From NCBI GenBank assembly GCA_022393335.1, contig JAJEKB010001195.1, positions 552,789-616,788 of the forward strand: DNA of 64,000 nucleotides, written 5' to 3'. The notes below the pieces were generated by a model. The model was not told where the DNA came from. It did no database searches and saw only the letters and a list, made by a program, of their open reading frames with translations. Shown one piece after another: positions 63,381-64,000 of the stretch. The stretch's first letter is position 1; each line of letters starts with the position of its first letter. The translations under genes were made by a program, and so were the position numbers. The DNA is from Macrotrachela quadricornifera. Taxonomy: Eukaryota > Rotifera > Eurotatoria > Philodinida > Philodinidae.

Positions 63381-64000
63381 AACTGCTGCTGTTGATGAAT
63401 CGTCTGTCGATTGTGATAGAGATTGAGATGATGATAAAGATGCAGTTGTTATTGCGGTTGCTCCTGCTGTTGCTGTTGCTGCTGACGAGAGAACAAATTT
63501 TTTATTGTTCGATCTCGTTGCATTTTGTTGATGCTGTTGTTGAACGAATGGAGCCGCCAGTTTTTCTCTTTTTTTTAAATGTTGATCTTTACAGAAAAAT
63601 TAATTCATTTTTGTTCTTATAAGAAAAGATCTTAAATAAGAAAATTATATTTCGGAAAGAATTAATTTAATTTAATACAATCAATTCGATCGACGATCAA
63701 TATGATTAGATGAAGGAAGAAGAAAAAATAGAGGAAGACAACGCGTGATCTGGTCAAGCCAATGTCTTATTCTAATCAAGTCAATGTTTAGAATAGAGAT
63801 GATCGAATATATGAGAAAGGAAGATTTAAAGCTCATCGACCTTTCCTTATGTACTGATTATAGGCACAACCAAAAGTAAATGAGAACGGTAAACATGAAC
63901 TAAGCAAAAGAAAAAAAAGGAAACTCCACATGTTGCCAGCTCATTATCAAGCTATAGACACATCTTTTTATAATGGTTGTTAAGATAGCTAATCTTTCCA
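63381..64000. promoter_or_regulatory. 5' region of the PTPN gene
   Basis: Upstream of the start codon, on the minus strand, the frame stays open for about 70 codons without an ATG. It includes GCA/ACA/CAA trinucleotide runs (63,440-63,490 and near 63,530). This may be 5' UTR or, less likely, an N-terminal extension using an upstream exon. Beyond 63,620 I see only A/T-rich flank with no gene. Confidence 0.45.

Noticed and set aside
63392..63622. Leu-rich plus-strand frame near the window end
   Set aside because: Antisense of the trinucleotide-repeat 5' region of the PTPN gene.
1..64000. tRNA, rRNA or CRISPR loci
   Set aside because: No cloverleaf with a GGTTC-type T arm, no rRNA core and no regularly spaced repeats were seen by eye; the genome is eukaryotic.

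Overview
This window is AT-rich animal nuclear DNA. It carries many short introns (about 45-100 nt, GT...AG, T-rich acceptors), the standard genetic code and only metazoan-type genes. The gene set (single-headed inner-arm axonemal dynein, retromer-like VPS26C, Hippo kinase, R-SNAREs, an aminergic GPCR, FERM-PDZ-PTP), the compact clusters alternating with repeat-rich gene-poor DNA, and AG acceptors sitting directly before several start codons would fit a bdelloid rotifer or a similar small AT-rich spiralian. The taxon is an inference and was not tested.

Layout. 1-2677 (+): 3' part of a receptor-type protein-tyrosine-phosphatase-like gene with degraded catalytic loops. 3200-3539 (-): a small secreted cysteine-rich protein in three exons. 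4648-7783 (-): VPS26C; its 1.7-kb fourth intron holds a complete three-exon gene on the other strand (5354-6923). 7784-8144: divergent promoter with a perfect X-box-like palindrome. 8145-26886 (+): an 18.7-kb inner-arm dynein heavy chain. 27077-29869 and 29908-31131 (-): UQCC1 followed after 38 nt by an MST/Hippo kinase, arranged like an operon. 32777-33501 (-): MED28. 33832-34841 and 35388-36334 (+): two tandem synaptobrevin/VAMP genes; the first has a pair of 80-nt alternative exons that look mutually exclusive, the second an unusually long tail after its membrane anchor. 36651-37446 (-): an MPPED-type metallophosphoesterase. 37447-41584: gene-free, with two large inverted repeats. 41585-43025 (+): a secreted PAN/cysteine-rich/discoidin-like protein. 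43026-47573: gene-free, with more foldback repeats. 47574-50597 (-): an aminergic-type GPCR. 50598-57859: gene-poor. 57860-63380 (-): a FERM-PDZ-PTP phosphatase (PTPN3/PTPN4 type) with a roughly 700-bp foldback element in an intron. 63381-64000: upstream region.

The genes do not form one pathway. The tight spacings are divergent or tandem pairs (VPS26C/dynein, MED28/VAMP, UQCC1-MST) and convergent 3' ends (dynein/MST, VAMP/MPPED). The most interesting structures are the VAMP alternative exon pair, the nested antisense gene, the UQCC1-MST pair with an acceptor just before the second start codon, and a recurring class of long foldback repeats. Gene models were spliced by eye; exon edges given as exact are supported by GT/AG sites plus reading frame, others are approximate.
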